A stretch of DNA of 64,000 nt from Adiantum capillus-veneris (taxonomy: Eukaryota; Streptophyta; Polypodiopsida; Polypodiales; Pteridaceae). Both the position numbers and the translations under genes were made by a program. The DNA lies in the NCBI GenBank assembly GCA_014529385.2, contig CM043946.1, positions 18,354,077 through 18,418,076 of the forward strand, given 5' to 3'. Below are positions 53,386 through 64,000 of this stretch, in pieces (positions within the stretch are counted from its first letter, which is position 1; every line of letters starts with the position of its first letter). Below the pieces are notes generated by a model. That model did no database searches. It had not been told where the DNA came from and worked only from the letters and a program-made list of their open reading frames with translations.

Positions 53386-53554
53386 AACAATGCTTCTAGA
53401 GTGTTGAGGTCACATGCACCTACGCTCTGGTCGTGTGCTAGAGGACGATCACATAGAGAGTATCTTAATTTACGTGGGTACTCATTATTCCTCCACCTTA
53501 GGCTCTAGGCCCTCGGTGGCATGAACCCAAGGTAGTACCACTTAGGACGCACAT

Positions 53555-55677
53555 ATGGCATCTAGTGACTCTTCCTCTAACTACGATGTCATAGAAGGTT
53601 ACCCGATGCCTAATCCCGATAGTTCAAGACAAGACATGAAAACCATGGGCCCAAGCATGCTCAAAAGAGACTTTGAGTATAGCCACTCACTCCCAACATG
53701 GAGCTAACGATGTAAATGAAGGGGGTGGGGAAGTAAATTCGCCATTCATTACCAATGTAGACCCCATGCTCCTAGAGAGTGTGCACGTGAATACTCTATT
53801 CAGTGCACTCCCTGACTCTTTAGAGCTATTCCCCTCCGATCTTATATTACTTGATGGGAGAATCCTTGCCAAAGTGAAAGAGATTGAGCGATATGTCATT
53901 GCGGCTAGGGAAAAGGAAATCGAGAGCCTACGCAAGGCAGAGCAAAGAAGAGAGTTAAAAGCAAAAGCCCCTATGTCAACATCCATGCTAGGTGAGCAAT
54001 TGAGTGCTCCTGAATTAGCAACCACTAAGGGTCAACCCATAGAGAGCCACATTGCATCTACTTCAAAGGACACCCCTAGCACCTCAATCCTAGATGGAGT
54101 GTTTCTAAATGAAAATTGGGAGTATGAACTACAAACGGAGACTTTGATCGACCTATAAACAAGTCACACCTATCACGTGGGTTGGTTAGATATCCTAAAA
54201 CCCACACTGGAAGCTACTAGTGTAGAGGAGAAACATCAAAGAGTTTGTGATGTCATCCATAGGGTTATTGAGCTCGAGAGGCAGAAAAGAGGGATCCATA
54301 TGCTTCAACGGGTCTCATGAGATTCTTGAATACAAGAAAGGCTAGGCAACCAACTTTATCACAAATTGAGACTCCCTCAATAAGCCCAATGGATCCTCCA
54401 TATGTTGTTTTCCAGCGGTCTCAATACAATTTGAGCCCACAAGTGATAGCTTTACCTTTCCAAGTTTAGCTCATCCTTCTCTTGATGACACCACGACTAA
54501 CATGCCTACCTTAGTGATGGGCATGCCAAAAAACACTCCATGGACCTCATTCATTAGTAAAGCACCACTACATGGTTGCCCAATGCCTGCAAAAGTACCT
54601 ACAAGTGTGTATCAATCATATGCACCTATGGGTACTTGTACTCATATAACTCCTCCCCCTCCCATTGTTTCAAAAACTTATGCTCCATGACCATAACATC
54701 CAAGCTCTTATTTCAATGGGAACATACCAGCTAGCATTAGCACCTCACATCCAGCATCTGCTAGGCCTAGGGCCACTACATGACACAACACCATACCAAA
54801 CTTGGAAACCAAGGCTACCTATACGCCAAGCCGAATGCCAACCCCATTCCACAAGAAATATCGAGAGCACCTCTCCCCACTATACCTGCTCACTTAGGTG
54901 ACTTCACAAAATTTTCTCAAGCTATTGGTCAATCCATTACTGAAAATATGCATAACACGTCAGACAGAGAGCCTATAGAAGTAAGGCAGTGCTAATAGCC
55001 AATCTCACACAAAAATTTAGTGGAGACAGGGATGTGAAAGAATATCGAAGTATTTGAACAAATATGTGATTCCCTAGGAGAACACAATGACCTGCATAAG
55101 AGTAACGCCTAAAGCCTGACCTTGAGTGGGAAGGATGGGGATTGGTATAGAACCCTAAGGGTGGAAGAGTAAACAATTTACCCTACTCTTAGGAGATTGT
55201 TCTTGAAAGAGTATATATGAGAGGGAGTACTTTGGGGTGTACCATCTCACCCCCAAAAAGCCCAACGAGAGGAAGGGAATCTGCGAGAGACTTTATTAGT
55301 CGCTGGAAGCATTTGAATTCTTGTTGTAATCCAAATGAGCACTTCAATAATAACCAATTGCTCAATAGAACATTGGGAGACTATGACATGAGAATATCTA
55401 CAATGGCTTAGTCATTAGAGGTATCACCACTTCGGAAGCAGTCACCACCAACGCAATCCAATTGGAGGATAATTTAATGATTCAAGGAGAAAGAGTGTTT
55501 GTTGATCCTAAATCTACTAACTCACAAGCATCGAGGCATAAGACAACGACCCTAAAGCCTATTGCTATAGAGCCAAAGATATCTGAGATAACGTTAGCAG
55601 ATTTCACCAAGACTATTCAAGAGAGTCTTAGAGACAATCACGCTCCACAAAACAATCATATGTATCCAAGAAGGGGG
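53555..55677 (+). pseudogene. Composite C2 gag, first part
   Basis: Likely start at ATG 53555 (MASSDSSSNYDVIEGYPMP). A frameshift near 53700 moves to the long frame that runs to 54158, with a charged, probably helical stretch (VIAAREKEIESLRKAEQRRE). After a Pro-rich linker (54500-54900, broken), a retrotransposon gag core appears near 55260: ESARDFISRWKHLN, then LLNRTLGDYD. Several stops and shifts occur. The frame is cut at 55677 by element H, and zinc knuckles follow at 58927. The clade is not certain; it is Ty3-like from the gag and protease. Confidence 0.7.
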
Positions 55678-56086
55678 TGACGCGACACATAATGAAAAGT
55701 ACAAGGTATGCAAAGTGAATAGATGAAATAAGGATTCTGTATGCATAATAATTATAAGAGGAGCATAGCTCGTTTCATAACCTCTCGACCACCCCGATCT
55801 ATCTCAGTCTCACTCTCAATCACAATCTCAATCGTGTGCACAATCTCAATATCAATCACACTCTCACTCTCACTCTCAATCACAATCACACTCTCAATCT
55901 CAATCTCTTGATGTCAACAACCATCATAATCGGAATCACAACACGATCACAATCCCAATATTATGACAACTTGCACAGATCCTATTTCACACATTGGTTT
56001 TTGCATCATCTACAAAATAGCCAAAAGAACATACTCATGCAACCGAATCAACATGATAATAAACTTCAAAACATCATTTTGTACCA
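55678..56086 (-). repeat. Element H 3' LTR (left in the window)
   Basis: Pairs with 57822-58210. It contains a CTCAAT/CACAAT minisatellite (about 55805-55912) longer than in the other LTR. Confidence 0.85.
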
Positions 56087-56119
56087 CATCTCCCAATCTA
56101 AGAAAAATTCTTAATATCT

Positions 56120-57120
56120 GCTCACTCATATTGTACTAAATCCAAAATACTCCTCATTGTCAGAATCAATACGAATGCTCTCTTTAGAGATTATCCTTCC
56201 CATGTATATAATTATTTCCTTGACAGAGAAACACTTACTCAGGTAGATACAATTGATGTTCACGCAGTACTTAAAGAGTTTTCCTTAAATGCAATTCATG
56301 ATCTTTTTCATTCTTAGAATAAGTATATTATCCAAAAACACCAAAATAAAGTCATCAATATATGGATGAAATATATTGTTTATTAAACACATGGATATCA
56401 CGGATGCATTAGGGAAACCAAAAGCCAAACTATAAACTCGAAGAATCCATACTATGTACGAAAGGCAGTTTGGAAAATAACTCCTTCCTTGATTTTGATC
56501 TAGTGGTATTCAGATCAAAGATCAAGATTTGAAAACACTTGCACAGTGCTAAGTTGACTTAGCAACTCATCAATGTGCAAAAGGCGATATTTACTTTTAA
56601 TGGTTTGTTTATTGAGATCCTATAGTCAATGCACAATCTATAAGTCCCATCCTTCTATCTCTAGAAAAGAACAAGGCTACCTCAAAGAGACACATTAGGT
56701 CTGATTAACCCTTTTTTCAACAAGTCATTTAGTTAGAGTTTAAGTTCCTTAAGTTCATCTATGTTGAATATGTAAAGGAGATCAAGAACGATTCAGATTG
56801 TGGATATAGACATATCCCATGGTCTAGTCATTTAGGAGAAGGCATACATAGCGGGTCATCAAGAAAAATATCATTGAACTCAACAAGAAGGTTTTTCACA
56901 TGTTTTGGAGTCTTCATCGTTTCTTCATCTTTAACTCACTTGCAAAAGATTATGAAGGTCTCATACCCTTGTCGAAATCCCTTATCAATTTCATGACGAA
57001 AACTAGAATAGACTTATAATCCCTTTTTTTCTCTATGAATAGTGTGACTATCCCAATTAGAAGTTTATTTTTTTCTTTCTTGACAATCAATCAAAACGTG
57101 ATTTTTCAGTCACCCAATCC
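56120..57120 (-). pseudogene. Element H reverse transcriptase remnant
   Basis: On the minus strand, the region near 56370-56300 reads YIDDFILVFLDNILIYS-like, where the catalytic Y-x-D-D box has become L-D-N, followed by HELHLRKTL. There are many stops. Upstream coding sequence is only weakly recognisable. Confidence 0.6.
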
Positions 57121-57135
57121 ATATCAATAGCTACA

Positions 57136-57800
57136 TCATGCACCCATGTGTATGATATAAAAATCGCCCTTATGATTATCACTATTCAAAGAAAAAGACA
57201 AGTTTTCAATTAATTCTCTTGTGAAACTTATATAATCATTAAATAAGTCCACAAGTCCTTTAAGTTCTCTTTTTATTTTGAGGTTTAATTTCTCAGTCAA
57301 TTCAAAGGACAAGAAGTAATGTGTACTACCTAAATCAATTAAGAAATTCAATTTCAAGTTTCTCATTTTATGTATAAATTTGATCACAAAAGCTTTCAAA
57401 TGGCATACCAAAGCCATAAAGCATCACAAAGAAGGGCTTGATGACTTACCTTTATCATCCGCATCCCTAATAGTCTCCAATTGAGCCATCTTGGTATGTA
57501 AAGTTGCCTTATCAATCACTTTGCTCGAGCATTCAAAAGTCTCGAAGTCTTGTTCTCCATATTGAAAGCATAATCGTCCATCCACGCTTTTAAATCTTTG
57601 CATGTCTTCCTTATATTGGATCAAACTCATTGAGCTTGGCTTTCTTGAAGAATTATTACCCCGCTGCTTCTCTCGTATCGGAGTCCTCATCATCTTCATG
57701 GGTTCTTTTTCGCTTCTTCTCCTTTGATCATTTATGTCTACTTTTATCTGCTTCTTTTGTCAATCGTTTCTTGTATTCTTTCATCAATGTCGCAGAATCA
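57136..57800 (-). pseudogene. Element H gag-protease remnant
   Basis: The minus frame 57417-57136 has LNFLIDLGSTHYFL, a Ty3 aspartic protease motif with D-L-G in place of D-S-G. The frame 57699-57424 is a Lys-rich segment with CSSKVIDKATLHTKMAQLE, like the gag-protease linker. They are separated by a stop. Confidence 0.65.
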
Positions 57801-57802
57801 AA

Positions 57803-57816
57803 ACCGCTCTCATACC
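57803..57816 (-). promoter_or_regulatory. Element H primer binding site
   Basis: The minus strand reads TGGTATGAGAGCGG, one base off the tRNA-Met site TGGTATCAGAGC. It lies 5 nt from the LTR end. Confidence 0.8.
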
Positions 57817-57821
57817 ACTTG

Positions 57822-58210
57822 TGACGCGACACATAATGAAAAGTACAGGGTATGCAGAGTGAATAGATGAAATAAGAAGTCTATATGCATAATAATTACA
57901 AGAGGAGCATAGCTCGTTTCATAACCTCCCGAGCACCCCCGAGCTATCTCAATCTCACTCTCAATCACAATCTCAATCTTGTGCACAATCTCAATATCAA
58001 TCACACTATCACTCTCAATCTCAATCTCAATCTCTTGATGGCAACAACAATCATAATCAGATCGCAACACGATCACAATCCCAAACATGACACCTTGCAC
58101 AAATCCTATTTCACACATTGGTTTTTGCATCGTCTACAAAATAGCCAAAAGAACATACTCATGCAACCGAATCAACATGATAATAAAATTCAAAACATCA
58201 TTTTGTACCA
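57822..58210 (-). repeat. Element H 5' LTR (right in the window)
   Basis: Pairs with 55678-56086; the matches end together at TTTTGTACCA. Confidence 0.85.
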
Positions 58211-58800
58211 TCATAAAAGAGTGCAATCACTTCTTGATTGGATGAAACAAAAGAGATATTAACTGTGTATATTTGTTTGTAAGATAACATGTTTGCTGCT
58301 TGTAGGCTATCCTGTTGCTACTAGCAATTTGTTTTTATCATAACTTTGTCATACAAACTCAGAATATAGGCTTATAAATACTCAAAATGACGGGAACAGA
58401 TTTGGTCTACAAGGTTGCTAGGACTAAATGGCAAAAAATCGTATGTCTTTGGCTGAAAACGCAACTTTTAGGTCGCAACTCAGAAAAACCCTATTTTTGG
58501 GTCTCCACTACTTTTTCAACGTATTTTAAGCCTACCCATGTATTTTAAGCTAAAACATATAAATATAAAACATTGATATTAATAAAAATCTCAATTTTAA
58601 CTACGTTTTTAATATAATGTTCATAAACAGACTATCTGTTATTCATTAATCTTTATCCAATTTGTCTTTAGTGTATTCTTTAAAAAGAAGAGAATATATT
58701 TTCTCTCTTAATATCTTAAACTCGTTTATAAAATCTCTATCTAATAGACTATTCAATAATCTTTTAAACCATATTTAACAAAAGATCTAACCTGATGCAT
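58211..58800. other. AT-rich spacer to the right of element H
   Basis: An AT-rich stretch without coding signal, between H and the resumption of gag. It may be part of another small insertion. Confidence 0.4.
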
Positions 58801-58819
58801 TCTTTCTGACTTTAAGAAC

Positions 58820-59784
58820 TTGGAAAAATAGTCCTATTACAAAGGGAGCAACAATGATGCTTCGCTTTCTATGGTCCGCGTATTACCAGTGAATGCCCTA
58901 CGTTTATAGTAAAATATAATGGGAATTGCAATGCATGTGGAATATATGGTCATCAAGCCAAGGATTGCATAGTATTTAAACGCATGATGGCCAATAGACC
59001 AACCTTAGCATGGACATAGACACACCTCGAGTGCCTGCATTGATGCCGGTCCCACCTCTTGAACAATCGTCACAACACATGGTCCTTAGGGACTAGAATG
59101 TTGTTCAAACAACACCCTTACCACCTCTAGTACTAGGACAGTAAACACCACATCCAAGAGTCACTTCTATGAATCAAGTGGGTTGTGAGTCATCTATTGT
59201 TGGTTTGGAAGACTGTGAGGAAGATATAGATCCTAATATTCCCTATGGAATTGATGCACTTGAAAAAAATCCAGAATACTACATGGAGGACAAGTCAAAC
59301 CTTTCTATCAAGTAGCTGCTCCCGCGGCAAGAGACCAATATCAATTTCACTACCTGTAGCCGAATGTCCCATTAGACTACAAAAGAATGCCACATTAATA
59401 CAAATCAATCAAGCGAGCACGTCTACAATGCCGATACCCATGTGTAATCATTGTGGCATAGATCATTTGATTACCCAATGTCCAAATAATCCAAATGTAC
59501 TAAAGATAACTCCATTTAATTTAATTGAGGTTGCTAAAAAGCCAACACAAAGTAAACATGTGGTACCAATAAATGTACTCACATGATTGATGCTCCAAAA
59601 CCAAAATTATATTCTTGAAGAAAGAGACACAGCATCAATTTCCCAATCTCAGAAGAAGAAGAAAACACGAAGGAAGAGATCACAAAAAGTAGCAAAGTCA
59701 GACCTCAGTTTGAAGACCAACATAGAAATTGGTGACGACCCCATATATATGAACGACACTGAAGAGGATTCTGATTCAGGTTAG
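58820..59784 (+). pseudogene. Composite C2 gag, zinc knuckle part
   Basis: A CCHC knuckle CNACGIYGHQAKDC at 58927-58968 fits C-x2-C-x4-H-x4-C. A second one, CNHCGIDHLITQC from 59442, has only three residues before His. A Lys/Arg-rich tail follows (KKKKTRRKRSQK). Stops and shifts occur between the parts. It continues the gag that is interrupted by element H. Confidence 0.72.
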
Positions 59785-60554
59785 ACCATGGAGACTAAAA
59801 CAACCACTAGAAAAGAAAAATACAAGGAAGATCGTCATGAGCCATAATGGCCAGGACCCAATAATAAGATATGAACTTACCCAAATCCTACAGAGGAGAT
59901 CGAGCGAGCTAAGTAATTAATGGGTTTGGTAGAAGAGACCTAAATGGATCTAGAGCCAACACCTAGGCAGATCCAGATTACAGACATAGTGTTCCCTGCG
60001 CGAAAGCAACCTCACAAAGTCCATAGACCACTAGCCATACCAAGTGTCATCCAAGAAGAAGGTGACTTTAAGTCATGGGAAAGTGGGCGTAATCCCTTCT
60101 TGTTGGAAAGAATGTTTACAGAGGGACTACCTGACCCGATCGAGAGAATGGAGATTTCATCTTCCCATGTCAAGAGACTGAAGCCCAAAAGGTGCCGTTA
60201 AATATTTTCAAATTGATGGATTCTATGGCTTCACAAGTTAGAATCACCATCATGTCCAAACTATATGGAGACCCCGAGCTATCTTATCTCTTTGAGCTTT
60301 CCTCAATCGAGAACTAAAAGTTGGGCTACCACAATTTTCACAGATGGATGGAGCTAGGGAGATGCCAATAGAGGAGGAACATCTGGATTCATAATCCAAC
60401 CTAGATGAGAACTCTGTTGTTGAAATACTTGTTAAAAGTTGGGACAATACTTTGAAGCTAATGAATCCAATGTGATTATATCAATCCCTACCAAGGGATC
60501 AAATGTGAAGGGAATTCTTGTTGGTGGCGTTGGGGTTAGCATTGTGACTAAAAA
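59785..60554 (+). pseudogene. Composite C2 linker and N-terminal protease
   Basis: The frame at 59944-60201 is a basic linker of unknown role. Bases 60201-60460 are broken. Near 60500 the frame reads VKGILVGGVGVSIVTKNYW, which aligns with the start of a Ty3 protease. The catalytic Asp position is Val, so the enzyme is dead. Confidence 0.6.
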
Positions 60555-61025
60555 TTACTGGGCATTAGGAAGAGCATGGGGTGTAGGAGGGCCTCTTGAT
60601 TTGCCATGAGCTTATGGAGGTGATTAACATTTTGACCAATAGGTGTACGCCATGTGTGCAAGAATGGTGGGTGTGTAAGAGATGTGTAAGAGTGGTCAAA
60701 GGATGCACTTTTTCCCCAAAAAAGGAGGTGGACAATTTTATGATTTTCGGCCTTCCATAACTCCCACATATAATCTCCAATTTGAGCGGAGATCATAGAT
60801 CTGCAATCTACACATTGAGCTCTTTCCATAGGTATGCTACATGATATGGTTTTACCCGCTAGATTTTAAATTCTATTTTGGGAGAAAAATTTAAATTCAA
60901 ATAAACTAACCGTTTTGCATGTTTGAATTCAAAAGATGCCCTTTGATTACTTTCTTAATACTAAAGGTTTGACTTCCTTAAACTGCCTAATAAAGAGGCC
61001 CTCCTAAACCCCATTCTCTTCCTAA
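60555..61025. other. Unassigned block interrupting the protease
   Basis: The protease N-terminal motif is at 60500 and its C-terminal half resumes at 61033, so about 470 bp look inserted. A 93-codon minus-strand open frame (60829-60548) matches nothing I know. No clear terminal repeats were seen. Confidence 0.4.
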
Positions 61026-61032
61026 TGAATCT

Positions 61033-61750
61033 ATGGAAAGACCTCACCTTGGGACCACTAACATAGTGGTAAAGGTGGACAATGGGACTATTGTTAAACC
61101 TATTGGAACGCTAGAGGATCTAAAGATCGAGGTCTTTGGACACAAAATAAGGCATACCTTCATTGTTATGGATTTTTCCAAGCACACTATGTCATCTGAG
61201 ATGATCTTAGGACATCGTTTCATGAAGGAAGCAAAAATGATCCATGACTGGTCTCAAAATCATGTCTACTTGCAGTTCCAAGATTTTGTTATTGGAGTTG
61301 ATCTTGTAATAGGTCAAGCATATCCTCATGGAAACAGATTTATATTTGATCATAGAATCTGACACCACAATTCACTTGGCCCCATTGCAGTATTGTTACA
61401 CGTGTAAAACGGACATTGATGTTGGGAAAGATTCTCCTTATATGGATGTTCTACGTGGGATGACTGAGTTTGACAATGTGGATTGGGTCCACCTAGTAGC
61501 AACCATAGACACTTGCAAAAATAGGGAGACGACCTGGGTAACATCTGAGGGGGATGCAATTCCACAACTTGTACCTTTAAATATGATAGGAGCAATGCAT
61601 ATAGCTTTTAATGGCCTACAAGATGAAGGCTTGACTGACATTGAAACCAGTAGCGTTGGTGCAACCAAATCTAGTCAACCTGAGGACAGACCAAAAGCCC
61701 GTACATGGAGGTTTCAAAGCAGAGAGTACAGTGCTTGGGCAGCTACTTGA
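61033..61750 (+). pseudogene. Composite C2 C-terminal protease and following segment
   Basis: TIVKPIGTLEDLKIEVFG and MILGHRFMKEAKMIHDW match the second half of a retroviral-type aspartic protease (the ILGR-like motif reads ILGH). A frameshift near 61340 leads into a 130-codon segment, ending at TGA 61748, that I do not recognise. Reverse transcriptase does not follow. Confidence 0.65.
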
Positions 61751-63357
61751 TGCAAAGTACAACATGCACCGCCAAGATGTGTGCGCAAGATGCGACATAT
61801 AGCAGGTTAATGATAGTTTTTCAAGCTTTCATAACCAGGGAGCTTATGAGAATTCGAGTTTAATAGATATCATCGATTATGGAGGTGGCTAGTCGGCTAT
61901 TTAATATACGTCGTGGCCTTCTGCTCACTTCAAAAGAGGGGAAGTGGTTATTCAATATGGAGAAATAGGGCTACGAGATAAAAATTTGACTCAAAAGGAT
62001 TGGCATGGGATGCCAACTTGGTGGGCTTTTTTTGAGTGTGGGCGATCAAATGCACTAGTCAACGCTTCATGAAGCAAAGCTAAGCAAGGGATATTTAAGA
62101 CATTGAAATTGGATTCAACATGAAAAAAAAAATGAGTACATCTCTTTTTGTCTGCAGTGGAAGGGTGACACTCTTGGAGTCGGATAAGGAACGCAGCGAG
62201 TTGTGTGGAGGGGAAGTGCTATCTGCATGCGAGGGGTTCCACATGCAAAGACCACCAGTTGCATGGGACAGGGATACGCATGAGAAAAAAAGAAGGCCAA
62301 GGAGGAGCTAGCTTCTTGGGTGTGCAAAGCCGCCAAAAGGCTGGCCGTGAGCAGGACTTGGGAGTTTTTGAGCAAAATTCACGTGTTTCATGGCATGAGG
62401 AGGCCGCCAAGGAGCACATGATTGGGGTTGCTCATAGCATAGAGTAGGCATTCGAGATTGCCAAAAGAGCAGGTGGCTGCCAAGGGTGCTGTGTAGGGGA
62501 CTCGCCAGTTGCAAGGGCGGCTCCAGCAAAAGCTCGGAGGGCTGGAAACGGATCTGCAGGAATAGTTTAAGAGGGAAAGTTGTAAGCACATGAGGCGTGT
62601 TGGTTGAACCAGGCCGAGAAGAGAGAAAAGGGTTGATCACGTTGCAGATTACAAGGGATGAATTTGAACCCATATTCAGCTTGCATGTGGTGCCATGGAG
62701 TAGCGCAATAAAGACTAGTAGGATGTAAGATTAGAGGCTGGTCGTCTTTGTAAAAGATCATAAAAAAAAGGAGGGAAACTATTATGGTCCACAACACATG
62801 TAGTACGGGCTACATCATTGCCCAACTATTTAACAAGATACTACCATTTTCCCATCCATTCCACTCACCAACCAATGATTATTGTCTCTCTCATCCTCAT
62901 GTCTCGTTATGCATCAACCATGTATGTGTTTTCGGGGTGTATCCAGTGCATGAGTTTATATGTGGGGAAACACTATAGGCCAAGCGGGTGCCTTGTTGCA
63001 TAGGAATTTGAGAATGTTAGAAGTGTGTGAAATTGGGGGTCGAGAGTCTGGGTGGAAGGAGGGTGTAAGCTTATAAGCAAACTTGTGTTTCCATCAATCT
63101 TGAATTGTTTGAGAGTGTCAAGGTTGTTTTGATTGGTATAAGGGGGGTATAAGGTGCTTTGAAAGGGGTGGAAGCTTCAGCCAAGCTTGCTTGCTTTGTG
63201 GTCGAGTGGTTGCAGCTAGGGATGGTTGGGTATGGGCTCGGACAATAGTTGTTTCTAGATTGTGTGCCTTGGTGTGGTTTTGCTAGGGGACAGGGGTGTT
63301 GTGGAATCACTAAGCTATAGAGAGGCATTGACTGAGTGTGTTGGTTGTTTTTCCATT
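61751..63357. other. Non-coding region, probably holding the 5' LTR of element I
   Basis: No gene seen. Open frames are short and overlap on both strands. The right part, ending TTTCCA near 63357, resembles the LTR end of element A. The left boundary of that LTR cannot be set because the second copy is outside the window. Confidence 0.4.
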
Positions 63358-63370
63358 TCCCACTTTCCAT

Positions 63371-63390
63371 CTTGTGGTCCCCCCACTGAG
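63371..63390 (+). promoter_or_regulatory. Element I primer binding site (candidate)
   Basis: TGGTCCCCCCACTGAGGATC resembles the site in element A (TGGCGCCCCCACGGAGGATC) and lies a similar distance before gag sequence. Confidence 0.5.
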
Positions 63391-63431
63391 GATCCACTGA
63401 TTACTTCTTGACCAAGTGTTTGTGAATCAAG

Positions 63432-63907
63432 ATGAAGCAGGAATTTGGTTCAATGTTCAAAGAAGATGAAGATGCAGATGATTGGATTGTCGATTTTGAT
63501 TTATTTATGTTGACAATACTGCGGATGCCCAGTGATGAAGCAAAGCTCCAAACTCTACCTTTGGTGTTGCGAGGTAAAGAAAAGCTTCGTTCGATGATTT
63601 AGAAGATGCATACAAGCAGAATTGGATCGGATTTCGCGAGCAATTTCTACAAAGGTATCAAAAGGTGATGCCGGCTTCGAAAGCAGACGAAAAGATCAAG
63701 GGTTTGCAGCAGGACGTAAGTGCAAATTTCAATGTCTTTGTTGATAGATTTGAAGCTTATTGGGGGGATTTTGTGGCTGCTACCCAAGCAACCAATGTGG
63801 GATATTTTAAGCTGGAAAAGTTTCTATCTTGCTTGCATCCCTATGTTCGTGAGAGAGTGGATTATGAAGATCCAAGGACCTTTGATCCCGGGGCGGTCAC
63901 TTTTTAG
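63432..63907 (+). pseudogene. Element I gag, 5' part
   Basis: ATG 63432 starts a gag-like protein (EDEDADDWIVDFDLFM). The frame meets TAG at 63600, but the next frame continues the same protein family (LEDAYKQNWIGFREQFLQRYQK, then VDRFEAYW), so a one-base shift lies near 63590. It stops at TAG 63905. The remaining bases to 64000 show nothing further. The element continues beyond the window. Confidence 0.7.
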
Positions 63908-64000
63908 AATGTGTATGATATCACGTGAGTTAACCGGAGAGGATTATTAAAAGACCAAAATATATAAAAATGTATACATACAGAGGGGGGTGGGGGTTTT

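Larger units (their letters stand above)
55678..58210 (-). mobile_element. Element H: small minus-strand Ty3/gypsy element
   Basis: Two direct repeats of about 0.4 kb (55678-56086 and 57822-58210) have TG...CA ends. In minus orientation the right repeat is the 5' LTR, and it is followed by the primer site TGGTATGAGAGCGG (57816-57803). Protease and reverse transcriptase remnants lie between. There is no integrase, and no target duplication (GGGGG against TCATA). Confidence 0.82.

Noticed and set aside
60548-60829. 93-codon minus-strand gene
   Set aside because: It sits in an insertion-like block within a dead protease and has no recognisable features; kept only as unassigned sequence.

Overview
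The window is nuclear DNA of a land plant with a large, repeat-packed genome. The evidence is Ty3/gypsy (Metaviridae) retrotransposons of the chromovirus and dual-RNase-H (Tat-like) types, a plant-style tRNA-Met primer site, a GT-AG intron, long CA/GT microsatellites, and no operon-like packing, rRNA or tRNA. The Tat-like reverse transcriptase and the DUF7869-type protein look to me more like those of seed-free plants (fern, lycophyte or bryophyte) than of flowering plants, but that is a low-confidence inference. I see no intact host gene; almost everything is mobile DNA in several layers of nesting.

Layout. (A) 1-15134: a Tat-like Ty3/gypsy element whose 5' LTR is cut by the window start. 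It has gag, protease, reverse transcriptase, two RNase H regions and integrase, and carries three in-frame stops. (B) 5106-12406: a chromovirus-type element with 2.8-kb LTRs, inserted inside the second RNase H of A with a perfect TTAGT target duplication. B keeps only gag between its LTRs. (C1) 15138-18506 and 21116-21397: LINE 3' ends in tail-to-tail orientation, a promoter-like leader and a piece of gag. (D) 18507-21111: a 2.6-kb solo LTR inside C1.

(E) About 21.4-46.45 kb: the most unusual region, which I read as one decayed DNA transposon of about 25 kb. On the minus strand it has a broken gene of the DUF7869 type, a putative RNase-H-fold transposase preceded by a DUF8039-like domain. On the plus strand it has a broken gene that looks like a ParB-type domain joined to an amino-methyltransferase, and two broken FCP1/NIF-like HAD phosphatase genes. 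The intergenic space holds long arrays of repeats centred on one short palindrome (CCTATGGCC...GGCCATAGG). Hairpin repeats lie near both ends in opposite orientation. (F) 40924-42303: a 1.38-kb element with piggyBac-like ends and TTAA duplications, nested in E.

(G) About 46655-50411: the 3' end of a chromovirus (integrase C-terminus and chromodomain) plus its LTR, which has an internal 298-bp tandem duplication. (C2) 50412-61750: a second, longer copy of composite C (LINE tails, leader, gag with zinc knuckles, protease remnant). It is interrupted by (H) 55678-58210, a small minus-strand gypsy element with 0.4-kb LTRs. (I) From about 63.4 kb: the start of another Tat-like element, with a primer site resembling that of A and a frameshifted gag that runs to the window end.

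Within each retroelement the parts make up the usual capsid, protease, reverse transcriptase, RNase H and integrase set, but every coding region except the integrase half of A is visibly broken. How the products of E would have worked together is inference: transposase for movement, and a ParB/methyltransferase-like protein possibly acting on the element's own palindromes.
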